The notes under the pieces: model-generated
The model's input: the letters and a program-made list of their open reading frames with translations, nothing else
Told to the model about the DNA's origin: nothing
The model's database searches: none
Made by a program: the position numbers and the translations under genes
Shown here: positions 10,558 through 20,916 of the stretch, one piece after another
How the letters are laid out: the number at the start of each line of letters is the position of its first letter
Position numbering within the stretch: the stretch's first letter is position 1
NCBI GenBank assembly: GCA_009829735.1
Contig: CM020619.1
Coordinates: forward strand, 20,341,816-20,405,815
DNA: 64,000 bases
DNA from: Pyropia yezoensis
Taxonomy: Eukaryota > Rhodophyta > Bangiophyceae > Bangiales > Bangiaceae
Direction of reading: 5' to 3'

Positions 10558-11100
10558 CTAACGAGCAAGACGGGGGTTAGGGTGCACCAACATGTTCCCC
10601 GTATAATCAGTTACAACGTCAACGTGCGCCACCGAGTTGGGGGGCAACGTGACCTCACGGGCTAAACGCAGGGTAGCAGTGAACCGTTCTCTCACAGAGC
10701 AAACAGGCTTCGACTGTGAAACTGTCACAGGAGCCACAGATGTTCCCTTACCAACGATTGGGATAGTCTCACCATTCATCAACTTGACCCAATACTCCGG
10801 GCCACAAATCAGAGGCACTTGTGTCTCAACATAAGGGGTACCCAGAAGCAGGGGTACCGATTTACTCTCAACTAATATATAGGTCACGACGTCCTCATGG
10901 GTTCCCAACCTAGTTGATAGGGTCACGGTACCAACAATGGGAAGTACCCCACCATTTATGTCAATCATATGGTCGGCCTTAAAGCTCCAGCGTTGGAGCT
11001 TCATATCCTTGGGTAATAGCAACTTGTATATTAAACAGGCTCCTGAACCGGTATGAAGTACGATACGGGGACAACGGGCACGGCCGGGGGCTAGTTGCAC
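10558..11100 (-). pseudogene. Element A retropepsin-type protease region, catalytic Asp lost
   Basis: The frame contains IVLHTGSGACLIYK, where gypsy proteases have V.LDTGS/A: the catalytic Asp codon (GAT/C) reads CAT (His). Downstream features fit the family (a flap-like segment, then VPLLLGTPYVETQV, the usual LG..F block). The segment ends with LPPNSVAHVDVVTDYTGNM, a linker seen before RT. One TAG separates it from RT in the same frame. The active-site change means the element cannot process its own polyprotein. Confidence 0.65.
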
Positions 11101-11482
11101 CCGGCCAGCGTCCGTAAGTTCTCACCCGTTAGCACCGCGATCACCCGACGTGGGTTCACGTTCTTGGGGAGTCCTACCCGAGGTGGGCGGAATCCCTTAG
11201 GTCAGCGCAGTATCCGGCGGGGCTGGTTCGTCCTCTTTACCCACTTGGCCGAGGCCGCCGTTGTGAGCTTAGGACGGCCAGCTCCAACGGTTATTCGCTT
11301 TCCCGCCGACTACGAGTCGGAATCCGAGGGCGAAGGGACAACGACGAGTCCGAGGATGACTTGTCCGCCCCCTCCGCCGAGGGTTTGACGACCGCCACTA
11401 CCGGTCGAGGTCCACCCTCGCGGTGTGAACGTACTTCGTTCGTAGCCGTCCTTTTACTCGCATTCTAAACGAGTTATTGAAT
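11101..11482. other. Gag-protease spacer of element A
   Basis: About 380 bp lie between the gag end and the protease frame. No long frame was found on the - strand. It is probably the decayed start of pol. Confidence 0.4.
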
Positions 11483-13260
11483 TCATTTACTCAACATAGG
11501 GCAATCATATGCCCAGTGTCCATCGGAGTTGCAGTTCCAACACCGACGGTCAGTTCCCGGAGGAGTCTTCCCGACTTGGAAAGTAGATGAGTTACCCTGG
11601 GAAGCTCCCACGGCAGCTACAACTCTATTCTTGCGGAATCGGCGTGCCTCTCGTAACTCTCTGGCCTGGCGCGCCTCCTCCCGTTCCTTGGCCAACTCGG
11701 ACTGACGCTCCTGGCGTTGTTCCTCCCGCAACTTGCGGTAGGCCTCGCCTCTGCGGGAGGCGAACCTAGCCAACTCGGCCAGGGTCGCCCGGGCATTGTT
11801 ATGCTCCCGGGTCTCCATCCGGACTGACCAATGGAGCCCCTCCACAAACCGACTCTTCACCACAGCTTGTGGATGAAGAAACCCACAAAGATTGTTGAGC
11901 TTACGAGCCCGCTCCGCAAAGGACCACTCGTCCTCAGCCTCTTCCTGATGGGCTTGCGTAAGCTCCTCGACTTGAGAAGCCAACGCTGCTTCATCAACCA
12001 TGCCTCTCAACAACCAGTTGACGAGCTCCAAATATGACGTCACCTCACCAGCGCCTCCACTTCAGGGACTGGGCATGACGGACACAAGTTCTGTCCGCAG
12101 GTCGCCCTTCGTAAACTCCTGTAGCATATAGAATGCCTTGCCTTCACTTATGGCATTGTCGTCACAGGCTTTTGTGAAACGACGTAAAAACTCAAAGACA
12201 CGGAGGGGGGGAGTTCCATCCCATTCCGCTTTGTGCGCAAAAGAGTGAAGTGCATTCTTCTTGGCACGGCCGATAGCTCGGGCCTGAATGGGACCGTACG
12301 CCACCGACTTGTTGTGGAGGGCGTAGGTATCACAGTCAAAGATCCTCTGGTAAACCGGGTTCGCTACCTGGATCTTGCGCGGCGCCTCACGTTTAGGGAA
12401 AAGCCGCTGAGGCAATGGGTTCAGTTGACCCGCATTGCCTGTCGTCTGCCGCGGCGAGCTTGGTGTAGCCACCGGCGTTTCCGAGGGGAACTCCCCCGTA
12501 AAGGGCGTGCGCCCCACCGAGAATGGTGTGGCTCCCTCGTTGGGAGTCACAGGGGTCGCCCCCGGTTCGGGGCGACCCGAGACAGGCGTAGGTAGGAATT
12601 CCCCCTGCGTCTGTGTGCTCGAGAGCCCCAGTCCGGTCTGGACATTGAGACCATCTGGCAAACTCGCCACAGTCTTATTCAAAATAGTATTCGTCATCGT
12701 GACCACCAGGTCCGGCAAAGTCTGCCGCAACCCATTGGTCGCCTCCCGGCGGACAGTCACCGCGTGGAGTGGATTATCGATTCCATTTGAGTCTTGGTCC
12801 GCCTCCGGGAGTCCACCTGAGGGGTAACCACGATCCTCTGGGGTCTCAACCGGGGCATGGGCGCGAGCCTATCGGCGACCAACAGAGGTCCGCCGTCCTC
12901 CGAAAGCCTAGTTGGCCACGGCTTCAAGCCAAAGCTGGCTCCAACCCGAGTGGAACCCGCGGGGACAGTCCTCTCACCTTGGGACGTCCCCGTTGAGTGT
13001 ACCACACGGTGGCCAGACTTCGGCCCACCAACATCAGAAGTGTCACCCAAATAAACTCCCGACTGAGTCGGGATGGCCTGTTGCCCGCCCGTTCTCCCAG
13101 TCCTGCTGGATTGTGGGACCTCTAGTCCCTCTGCGACCCCATGTACACCTACCTGTGTCTCACCAGTATTCAAAGGCACTGAAGTACGTGCGTCACCCGT
13201 GTACTCCCATGACGACGGGAGATCCGAACCAGCCATGTCGGCTAACGATCCGTATGACAC
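11483..13260 (-). pseudogene. Element A gag with CCHC zinc knuckle, frameshifted
   Basis: The first segment (13,260-12,757) is a Pro/Gly/Ser-rich N-terminus. After a frameshift near 12,757 the capsid region reads VFEFLRRFTKACDDN and AFYMLQEFTKGDLRTELV. A TGA (12,064-12,062) interrupts the same frame, which then continues to 11,483. Near its end is CWNCNSDGHWAYDC, a complete CX2CX4HX4C nucleic-acid-binding knuckle preceded by a long Arg/Glu-rich charged helix. The capsid segment is similar to that of element B2 (FLRRFVKACNDND), so both belong to one Gag family. It would package element RNA if intact. Confidence 0.75.
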
Positions 13261-13335
13261 GGTCCAAGTCCACCGTTCCTCTAAGACAAAGGGCCCCCTA
13301 CACCCGGGTGCACCCGGAGGTAAAGTTTACCTCTG

Positions 13336-13353
13336 TCCCCTGCTGCTCCACCA
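13336..13353 (-). promoter_or_regulatory. Primer-binding site of element A
   Basis: Two bases after the 5' LTR the - strand reads TGGTGGAGCAGCAGGGGA. It starts with TGG, as a site for a tRNA ending in CCA must. The same 18 bases follow the 5' LTRs of B2 and C. Confidence 0.7.
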
Positions 13354-13355
13354 AA

Positions 13356-13824
13356 TGTGGCAAAAACCACTCGCACACGCGACACCCAAGTCGGGGCGAT
13401 GCGCAAGGGCTGCCTCCCGTGTCCGGGGAACCGGAAGAAGTGCAAGTCGCACACACTCTGTCCCTCTTGTGGGGCAATCCCCCCACTAACAAACAAGAAG
13501 ATGGTGTGTGGGCCAACAGTTTCTTGGTCGGGACGGGGAAGCAACGCCAAGACCCGCAGTTTCTCCCCTTATCCCCCACGGGTCCCCTCAGAATCTCGAC
13601 ACTCAGAATCTCCCACCACAGCACATGCCCACCGGGCCACACGAGAATTGAAGATGATAAATGCAGCGAACCCTCAAATCCAAGTTGGATTAATCACAAA
13701 GCCAACTATCTCAAACTTAGAAAACATGGACCCAAATGAAAGGGAAGGAATGGGTCAGGCTAGTGGCATGACGTTCCTTGCGTGGCATGTGTTGTCCCCC
13801 TACCTGGGGGTCAATACTGCCACA
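13356..13824 (-). repeat. 5' LTR of element A
   Basis: 469 bp, with termini TGTGGCA and TGCCACA in perfect inverted relation, directly followed by the duplication caagt (13,825-13,829). Confidence 0.9.
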
Positions 13825-13829
13825 CAAGT

Positions 13830-14004
13830 CCCTCACAATTATGCGAAAACCCATCAGAAATTCCTCTCTGACGTGTGGGTAGCGCAGTCCACCGCATCCC
13901 AGTGCCGGGCACGGGCCACGGCTGCCAACCATCCCCACGCGGCGGGCGTGTGCCTTTTGGTCGCCATCCCGGGTCGGCGCCAAGTCGGAGCCAGAGATGC
14001 TACA
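13830..14004 (-). repeat. LTR of gypsy B1, proximal part
   Basis: This continues the LTR broken at 7338. Its end (rc TGTAGCATCTCTGG) is the LTR start, preceded on the - strand by the purine tract ACTAGGGAAGGAGCTA. Sequence flanking both sides of element A joins without loss when the 5-bp duplication is removed. Confidence 0.85.
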
Positions 14005-14907
14005 TAGCTCCTTCCCTAGTCCTGCACGTCCTCGGGCCGTACCACGTGCCACCGTGCACAGCCTCGAACAAGTCCACACCGGTGCCGAGGTCGAGCGTCT
14101 GCAGCAGCTAAACTTCCCCCAGTTGTGCCTGTTGCACCGGTTGCATCGCCTTTGCCGTTTCCGGCGCGTGTGCGCAAGGCTGTACCTGTACCAGTGCTCC
14201 AGGCTTCTCCGGCATCATGCTTATCTGCTGCGGCTCTGAGCGATGCCATCTGGTCGCTGAAGCTTCTGACCGTTTCTCCTCGGGCGCCTTCTACGCCTGG
14301 TGGCGGCGCGGTGCCCACCCTTGAGTTGGGGACCTAGGATTCCGGCGCCGCTGCTGGTTGTCCGGGTGTGGCAACCTCGGGTCGCTTCGAGATCCCAGCG
14401 CCGACTCTGAGCCTTCTCCGCTTTCGGGTACCCGATCGGTACATGACTGAAGGTGGTCCGGCGTGCGACTAGTGCGACGTGAACATGATCGAGGACCAGC
14501 TTTGCCGTCTTCCGGTGCAGCTCGAGGGCGTTGGGTCTTCCTTGGTGCTGAGCACGTATGCTAGCGTCTTGAACCACGTGGTCGACGAGGTGTTTGCTTG
14601 CGAGGACAGCGGCCAGATGTCGGACAGCCCTGTGGTTGGTGGGCTTTTGGCGACTTTGACCCGGCATGGCTTGGCCCAGCGTTGGTCAGGAACCTTCACG
14701 AGGTTCCAGGAGAGTCGGCGGGTGTATCCGGAGGAGCGGGAGCGTCCGGCGGCTACTAGTGCTTCTCCGGTGGCGGAGTACGTGGGAGCGCTTCGGCCGC
14801 CGCACTACGTCATTCCGCCGTGCTCTGGGTCCCGTCGTGTTGCGGAGGCGGCGCTGGAGGACGCCCCCGCGGCGCAGCTGTCCAGTATTCGCAGGAGGCC
14901 GACGTAA
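14005..14907 (+). pseudogene. Antisense accessory gene of B1, deleted version
   Basis: This is on the strand opposite to B1 pol. Bases 14,479-14,907 are open for 142 codons (MNMIEDQLCRL..., then GGLLATLTRHGLAQRWSG) and are the inverted copy of 24,141-23,713. Upstream, 14,005-14,478 matches both ends of the corresponding stretch in B2 but lacks about 1.4 kb of the middle, so this copy is an internally deleted relative. The role is unknown. Its C-terminal part is compared with that of element C in the findings. Confidence 0.5.
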
Positions 14908-15457
14908 CATCCACGGCCGTGATGGTCCTTGGCGGGATCGCTAGGGTGTACTTGGAGAACCGGTCAAAAATGAAGAGCAGGTATACGTTGCCGCTGGATG
15001 TCTCAGGTAGGGGCCCCAGGATGTCCATGCTCAAGCTTGCAAATAGCTCCGCCGCAGGAAACAGGCGTAGCTTGGCTGTCTTCTTCCTCTGGGTCAGCTC
15101 ATTTCTTGCGTGGGAGACACAGGCCTCTGGATGTTTGTGGACGTCACTTGCCATGGTTTCCCAGTAGTACTCTCGCCGCATCGAGGCAATCATCCAGTTG
15201 ATTCCAGAGTGTTCGGCCTGGGGAGATGAGTGTTCCAGGCGGAGGATATCAGCTCGTAGGTTTTGGGGTACGTAGACTTCAGTTGCCCCATCGAAGGGTG
15301 ACACCCGTATCAGGAGTCCATCCGTAGACTCGGAGAAGCGACTATTCCGGTTCAGGACCATCTGGTGGAGCAGCTCTAAGCCATGAGGATCCTTGAGCTG
15401 TGCCTCGAGCATCTGGTGAATGGTTACAGGCTGGTCGGCTTCAGGTGACTTGTACAT
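14810..15457 (-). pseudogene. B1 integrase, truncated core
   Basis: The - strand frame reads a zinc-binding region (LEHSSPQAEHSGIN ... CVSHARNE, with the CC pair degenerate) and the core start SLSMDILGPLPETSSGN with the first catalytic Asp, then VYLLFIFDRFSKY. After VDVTSASCEYW the sequence leaves integrase and runs into the C-terminus of the antisense gene. The second Asp and the Glu are absent. The same truncation occurs in B2, so it predates the duplication or was copied. Confidence 0.7.
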
Positions 15458-16238
15458 GAATGATTACCGGTTGATGAGCTTCGGGTGTCTCATACAGGGG
15501 AGCATGCCAGCCACGTCCGACATGCGGGAGGATGAAACAAGCCATTTCCTCCGGGATGAGGCCTGTGTCGGCTGCAGGTGTCTCCAACCGGGACATGGTG
15601 TCGGCGCAGTGGTGCCTCCTCCCTGCTCTTGTGCACACCGTATAGTTAAATTCTGAGAGGCGTAGACGCCATCCGGCAACTCTTCCATGGCTGCTGTCCA
15701 TGCATGGCAGGCACCTTAGGCTGGCGTGGTCCGTCCAGATGAGAAACTCTTGTCCTTCCAGATAGGGGCGTAGCAAGAAGCACGCCCAGATGACCGCCAG
15801 GCCCTCGCGTTTCGTCGTGGAATAGTTCTTCTCGACTGGATTAAATATGCGACTGTAGTAGCCTACCGGGAGGAAGTGCCCATCAGGTTGTTGCTGGAGT
15901 AGAGAGCACCCCACCCGGACGCCACAGGCGTGAGTCTCTAAAACAAACTGGCCCTCCAGCTCAGGTAGCGCAAGTACTGGAGTCGTTGTCAGGCGCTTCT
16001 TGAGCTCCTCGAAGGCAGCAATCTGCTTCTCGTCGAATACCGGGAGTTGTGCGGGGAGCTTCTTGCTGGTGAGTTTGGTAAATGGCCAGGCAATCAGGGC
16101 ATAGTCCCGGACGAACCGGCGGTAGACGTTGCACATACCCAGAAAGCTGTTGAGTTCCGTCTGGGTCTTAGGTTGCCGGGCTTGTCGGAGAGCCTTGATA
16201 TTCTTTTCGTTGACCCGGAGCTCCCCCGGACTCAGCAA
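15441..16238 (-). pseudogene. B1 RT thumb and RNase H
   Basis: 265 codons read LNSFLGMCNVYRRFVRDYA (RT-RNase H link), TTTPVLALPELEG, LLQQQPDGHFLPVGYY and EFLIWTDHASLRCLP, ending HHCADTMSRLET. The RNase H start reads FVLETHACG where an active enzyme has ..TDAS, so the first catalytic Asp positions are replaced. A one-base loss separates it from the RT frame upstream. Confidence 0.7.
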
Positions 16239-16273
16239 GTGCTCAGGTACTCCACTTCCGTGTCAAACAGGTG

Positions 16274-17587
16274 TCACTTCTCGGCCTCCAGGGTAACTCC
16301 AGCCTTGGATAGGAGAGCCAAAACCTCTCGAAGGTGCTCTAGGTGTTCCGCTGGGGTCTTGGAGAAGACGATAATGTTGTCCAAGTAAACCAGATATGTC
16401 CTCCAGCTTATTCCCGACAGGATGATATCAATGGCTCTCTGGAAGCTAGCCGGAGCATTGGTGAGGCCAAAAGGAGGACGCTTGCACCGGAATAGCCCCA
16501 TATGGCACGTAAAGGTGGTTTTATCCTTCTCCTCGTCGGCCAGAGGGACCTGCCAGTAACCGGCATCACAATCCAGTGTTGAGAAGGGGGTGGCGTCACC
16601 AAGGAAGTCGATGCAATCGTCCATCCGGGGTGTTGTGTACGCATCCTTGACCGTCATCTCGTTCAGGCGCCTGTAGTCTACGCATAAACGGAGGTGACCG
16701 CCAGGTTTCGGGACGCCCACCACCGGGAAGGCCCACTCGCCATCGGAGGGCTCGATAACATCCACCTTGAGCATCTTGTTAGCCTGCTTCTCAATCTCAT
16801 CCCGGCGATGTGGTCCAGCCCGATGCGGTTGCAGGTGCACTGGCTTGGCATCCGGCTTGAGTTGAATCCGGTGTAGGGTGGCATCCATATTGCCCAGCTC
16901 TCCAGACCACAGGTGCCGATATTCCTGGAGAAGCTTCTCCAGTGCCTCCTTCAGGTCGGGCGGGACATTTTCTTGGTTGACATTCGGCATCCTGGGTGGT
17001 GCATGACCGGGTCTCGGGATAACGCTGCCGGTCTGCTCTTGTCCCGGAGGTATGTCTTGGGCGGTTACGTTCGAAGCCAGTTCTTGTTGCAGGCTCAAGA
17101 GGTTCTCCTTGCTCAGGGCAAGAACAGACCCTCGGTAAGGTTCTGCCGTTCGAACTCCAGTACCCTTTGCGAGAGTAATCGGCTGTTGGCGCACGTTGAC
17201 GATTAGCACCGAGAATGGGATGTGCCTCTCCACCTTCTTGTGATGTCCGTGGGCAAGGTATAACCGGTGTTTTGCCGGAAATTCCTTACGTCCGTAGATC
17301 AGGCATAGACCCGCAGTCCGGGTGTTCACTTGAACCTTGGTCTCCGAATGAGGAGGAAGGAGGACTGGTTTGAAGAGTGTCAAGGTAGAGGGTGGGATAC
17401 GGTCCTTCTTGCTCTTGACTACACGAACCTTGGCGTCAAGATGCTCCAGCGCCGGCGACACAGACCCATGATTGAACTGCACATTTTCTTCTCTGGGCAG
17501 GATACTCTTGACCCGCTGCTTCTGGAAGTCCCAGCCTAATGTGAGGGGGACTGAGAGGGTCTTGACTACGAGAAAGGGAAAAAGCAT
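16274..17587 (-). pseudogene. B1 protease tail and reverse transcriptase with YLDN
   Basis: 437 codons are open. Protease-end motif TLSVPLTLGWDFQK at the N-terminus; RT from about residue 250: VIEPSDGEWAFPVVGVPKPG, LCVDYRRLNEMTV, LDCDAGYWQVPLADEE, PFGLTNAPASFQRAID. The active site is LVYLDNIIVFSKTPAEH: the second Asp of YLDD is Asn, which should abolish polymerisation. A TGA follows GVTLEAEK, where intact elements continue with a Cys. Both defects are shared with B2. Confidence 0.75.
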
Positions 17588-17703
17588 TGGTTCATTTTAG
17601 ACAAAGATGGCGACAGGAAGGCGGCCAAGCGGTCGTAGGGTTTGACCTGAAGCGCCTACAATCCTGGCCTTCGTAGGGGCTCTCCAGGCTTGTCGACGCC
17701 AGC

Positions 17704-17887
17704 CATCCCCACACCGTGGGCGTGATCTATGACCTGGTGTCCCCGGGTCACCATCCCGGGTCGGCGCCAAGTCAGGGCCAGGGATACTTCACGTTCGTAC
17801 ATGGACCACGTCGCTAAAAGTGAATTCCCACCCATGCCTACCCATGAAATTGACTGCTTCCTCGCCCATGATCGGGATGGTCCACCC
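17704..17887 (-). repeat. LTR remnant of B1 and spacer to B2
   Basis: Bases 17,790-17,704 on the - strand match the first about 87 bases of the B-family LTR (CCCTGGCCCTGACTTGG, GCGCCGACCCGGGATGG). They join directly to pol at 17,703. Bases 17,791-17,887 are unrelated spacer. The two LTR starts of B1 and B2 therefore stand head to head about 100 bp apart. Confidence 0.7.
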
Positions 17888-18461
17888 TCAAAAAGCCATG
17901 GCCCTGACTTGGCGCCGACCCGGGATGGCGACCAGAGGGCACCAGGTGCCAGGACACGCCCGTCGTGTGGGGATGGTTGGCGGCCGTGGCCCGTGCCAGG
18001 CACTGAAATGCGGCGGACTACGCTACTCTCACGTGAGAGAGGGACTTCTGATGGGTTTTTGCATATTGGTGAGGGACTGGATTTGACAGAATTTGAGTGT
18101 GAGATAAGTGAGGGAGAATAGAATTAGTAGTGATAGTGGCCCCCGACCTGACGAGGATAGACTCGGGTCGGGGCCACTCGGAGGTAGGGGGGGGGGCTGC
18201 CTGGCCAACTTCCCAAGGCTCCCCCAGATGCACGTAAAGAGGGACAGCGAGGCGCCCTTGGCCCGCGCCCTCAGGGAAAAAGACATCTGCGCGTTTGCTT
18301 TCCTCTTCCCCGTGTGCACTACCGTGCGAATCTGTTGGCTTTGCGAACAGGCACGTAAGGCAAGAGGTATACCACTCTCGTAGCTCCCCTTTCTGTGTTA
18401 CCTGTCCCTTTCCCCCGAGGGATATTGACACGTGTCTGAGAGGATCGAGTTTTATACCACA
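17888..18461 (+). repeat. 5' LTR of B2
   Basis: Direct repeat of 26,037-26,614. The start is blurred (TCAAAAAGCCATGG against TGTAGCATCCCTGG); the end is TTTATACCACA. It contains a poly-G run near 18,186-18,195. Confidence 0.75.
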
Positions 18462-18465
18462 TATT

Positions 18466-18483
18466 TGGTGGAGCAGCAGGGGA
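18466..18483 (+). promoter_or_regulatory. Primer-binding site of B2
   Basis: TGGTGGAGCAGCAGGGGA begins four bases after the LTR end. It is identical to the sites of elements A (13,353-13,336) and C (37,621-37,604). Confidence 0.7.
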
Positions 18484-18670
18484 TTGGACTGTTTGAGAAT
18501 AGATATTTGGGAGCAGCGGTTGGGTTGGTCCTTTTCTGCCCTCTGCTGTGGTTTGGGAATTATTTGCACGCGCTCACGGGAATCCCATTCCTGGCTCCCC
18601 AACCCCTCTCTTGTGGCCTTGTGATCTTTGGACACGCAGGCAACTGGACTGTGGCTGTCAAGTGACCAAC

Positions 18671-20434
18671 ATGGCTACCCTCCCTGGCACAAAGGTGCCC
18701 GAAGGGGTAGACCCAGCGTCCCTTGACGCATTTCTGGTCACCGCGAGGGACGGTGCCCAACCCGGCGTTATCCCTACGGGCGAAGCAGACCCGGGCGTGA
18801 CACCCGGTAAGTGGACTGGAGTCTACAGGCGGCCACGTACTTCCTGCTCCCGTTCCTCCGGCTGTCCCTCCTGTGGGAGCCACACCGGGGTCAACGGCGT
18901 TCGAGTCCGCTCGCAGCAGACGTCTCCCTCCTGTCGGTTCTACTCCTGAGCTTCCAGGGAGAGCCCCTGGTGTGTTTACTCCTGGACCTACACATGGCAG
19001 CTGGATGTAAACACATCTTCCTGTGGGCGCTAGCAGTGCCAGAGGCACCGCCATGACTGGTTCTACGGGTCCCCCTGAGACGACGACTCCTGGGACCGGC
19101 CAAGCTTTTCCTCCCATGGCGTCCTATGGGGCGGGAAGCTCCCGGACCGGTAGCCGAAGCAGCCAGAGGCGGCGGCGTCGTCGTCGTCACTTGAGCACCA
19201 GCGAGACCATTTCCTCCAGCTCTGAGGAGGGATACCACTGGGGTGCATCCCCTGGTCCCACCCGGCGCAGTCTAGTCGAGTTTGACTCCCCTGCCCACCG
19301 AGTGGGGGATGCCACCCTCAAAAAGGTCACGTATTGGGGTAACTACCGGCTGGAGAACCAAGACCAAGGTTACACCCGGAAGATAGCCAAGAAAATGGCA
19401 TCCTGAACCGGCGCATGCAGCTGAGCTTCGGGGGACATCCTCAGTTTTCCGGGAAGAAGCCGGCGCTTATCTTTGCCTTCCTGCGCCGGTTCGTCAAGGC
19501 ATGCAACGACAACGATGTGTCCGACAGCAAGGCACTCTACCTCCTGGTTAACTTCATGACCGGAGAAGCGGAATAGCGGTTCGCACAGGTTCTCCCAGAC
19601 TCAGTCGGACATATTGTTGGACGTACCGTTGAAAGCTATCCGGAAGCGGCCAACCGGCTCCTGTCCAACTACGCTCACGCGGACTCCCTGCACAAGGCAG
19701 TGGGCAAGTTGAACCGAGCAACCATGGAACTACAAGAGACTCCAGAGGCCTTCACCCGCCGTGTCCGGGAGATGAGCGTGGCTTGTGGCAACGTCTTCCC
19801 TGAGGACAGGATCAAGATGATCTTTTCGGAAAAGCTTCCTGAACATCTTCAAGTGGACGCTGAGAACTACTACAACCAGGAACACCAGGAACATACCTTC
19901 CAGCAGCTGATGGCCTACACCCAGGGCAAGTACCGGCAAGCCAAGGCCCTCCAGGCTCCCATGGTGTCAACTCCCAAGCCGTTGTCGCGAGCTCGTCCCG
20001 GACCCGACAGACATTAGGGCGGTGATAACCCCTTACCGGTACTGGCTGTTGGCAAGACCTCACCCGTGGTTTCAGGAGACAAGTGGGGCGGCTGTGTCTC
20101 TAAGGAGCAACCGTCCTTGGGCGCCCCCAAACAAGTCAAGAACCAGCGGTTCCGGTTTTGTTCGCTGTGCCAGAAGGAGGACCTCATGTCCTACCAGTGC
20201 CCGACCATCCCCAAGGACCTCCAGGAGAAGTTCAAGCGCCAAGGACTGGTGTTTGCGAACGCAGTTAACTGGGCTGCCCGGCGAGCACCCTCCAAGACGG
20301 ACAAGGCACAGGCAAACGCAGTCCGGGTGGCAACTTTGCAGAGCATCACGGAGGCTCTAACCAGGGAAGCTTCTACGGACTTTGACCTGAAGACCGAGAC
20401 CTCCAGGGAATCCTCTGACCCGGGAAGCGAGTAG
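18671..20434 (+). pseudogene. B2 gag with altered zinc knuckle
   Basis: The first Met segment (MATLPGTKVPEGVDPASLD, 18,671) runs into a frameshift. A second segment (19,023-19,406) has an Arg-rich stretch and SSSSEEGYHWG. From 19,415 one frame runs to 20,434 through two TAG stops (19,574-19,576 and about 20,015): FLRRFVKACNDNDVSDSK, LNRATMELQETPEAFTRRV, LPEHLQVDAENYYNQEH. The knuckle near 20,158-20,199 reads CSLCQKEDLMSYQC, a CX2CX4HX4C motif in which His is replaced by Leu. Capsid homology to element A is clear. Confidence 0.7.
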
Positions 20435-20916
20435 GGCAGGCGCTCTCCCCATGTGTCTTCCCGCATCTCCGACGTCAGGGTCCTTCTACCCGTTATCCCG
20501 CTGCGTACCGGGAGAGAGGACGGCAGTTACCTGTTCAACTGGTAGCCGCCTGGACACCCTGTTTGTTCAAGGGTACCTTGCTCGTCTTGCGTACGGAGAA
20601 CCTCAAGATCAATCCTCATATGCCTCTGGGGGAGCCTCCCCCAAGCTGTTCCTCCGGTGGTCGGCACGGGTGTAGCATAATACATAATCACAGATCGGCT
20701 TACTTAAAAATGGTTGGTACTCGTTATGAGATGGGGTTAGAACCCGAAATCTGGCTCGACATGTCAGGGATTTCACCCGGTTGCCAAGTGGTTTGAGCGC
20801 GCCATTCCTCTTCCTTCTCAAGGGCCCGGGTTCAATTCCGACTCTCCAATATCTACTTTTTCGTACCACAACGGGAGCCGGACCCAGGGTCAATACTGAG
20901 AACCCGCTACCTCCGA
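20435..20916 (+). other. Decayed protease start and a tRNA-like insert in B2
   Basis: Bases 20,535-20,590 read TCSTGSRLDTLFVQG, which may be a retropepsin active site with DTGS changed to STGS. From about 20,690 the sequence is AT-richer and non-coding. It holds TTGCCAAGTGG (20,781-20,791), close to a pol III A box, and GGTTCAATTCC (20,829-20,839), a perfect match to the B-box consensus GGTTCRANYCC, then TTTTT near 20,857. The stems of a tRNA cloverleaf do not pair, so it may be a SINE or tRNA relic. Confidence 0.35.

Larger units (their letters stand above)
7344..13824 (-). mobile_element. Ty3/gypsy element A, complete with LTRs but defective
   Basis: LTRs at 7344-7831 and 13,356-13,824 are direct repeats with ends TGTGGCA and TGCCACA (the inner end of the left copy is mutated to tgccaaa). 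The 5-bp duplication caagt lies at 7339-7343 and 13,825-13,829. The - strand order is LTR, primer-binding site, gag, protease, RT, RNase H, integrase, polypurine tract (GAGGAGAGGGGAT) and LTR, as in Ty3/gypsy. The element sits inside the 3' LTR of B1. Gag and pol contain frameshifts and stops, the protease Asp is lost, and the integrase C-terminus is gone. Confidence 0.9.
14425..17703 (-). repeat. Left arm of a 3,279-bp inverted repeat
   Basis: This is the exact-length inverted partner of 20,917-24,195. I found only about seven single-base differences by eye (for example near 14,508, 14,947, 15,109, 15,423, 16,099, 16,222 and 17,599) and no indel. Identity falls sharply to roughly 75% just outside 14,425, and the inner end is the deletion breakpoint of B1. 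The arm holds pol and part of the antisense gene. Confidence 0.9.
6963..17790 (-). mobile_element. Ty3/gypsy element B1, internally deleted and invaded by element A
   Basis: On the - strand this copy has the first about 87 bases of an LTR (17,790-17,704), then jumps directly into protease-RT sequence (17,703), RNase H, a truncated integrase and an antisense-gene remnant. It then has a polypurine tract (GGACTAGGGAAGGAGCTA, ending 14,005) and a 3' LTR (14,004 to 6963). That LTR is split by element A. Most of the 5' LTR and all of gag are deleted. Its pol section is an almost exact inverted copy of that in B2. It is non-autonomous. Confidence 0.75.

Noticed and set aside
18018..18635. 205-codon frame on the - strand, similar to 26,615-26,178
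   Set aside because: It is antisense across the LTRs of B2; repeat homology explains the similarity.
20774..20846. Functional tRNA gene
   Set aside because: A- and B-box words are present but acceptor, anticodon and T stems do not pair, so no cloverleaf forms.
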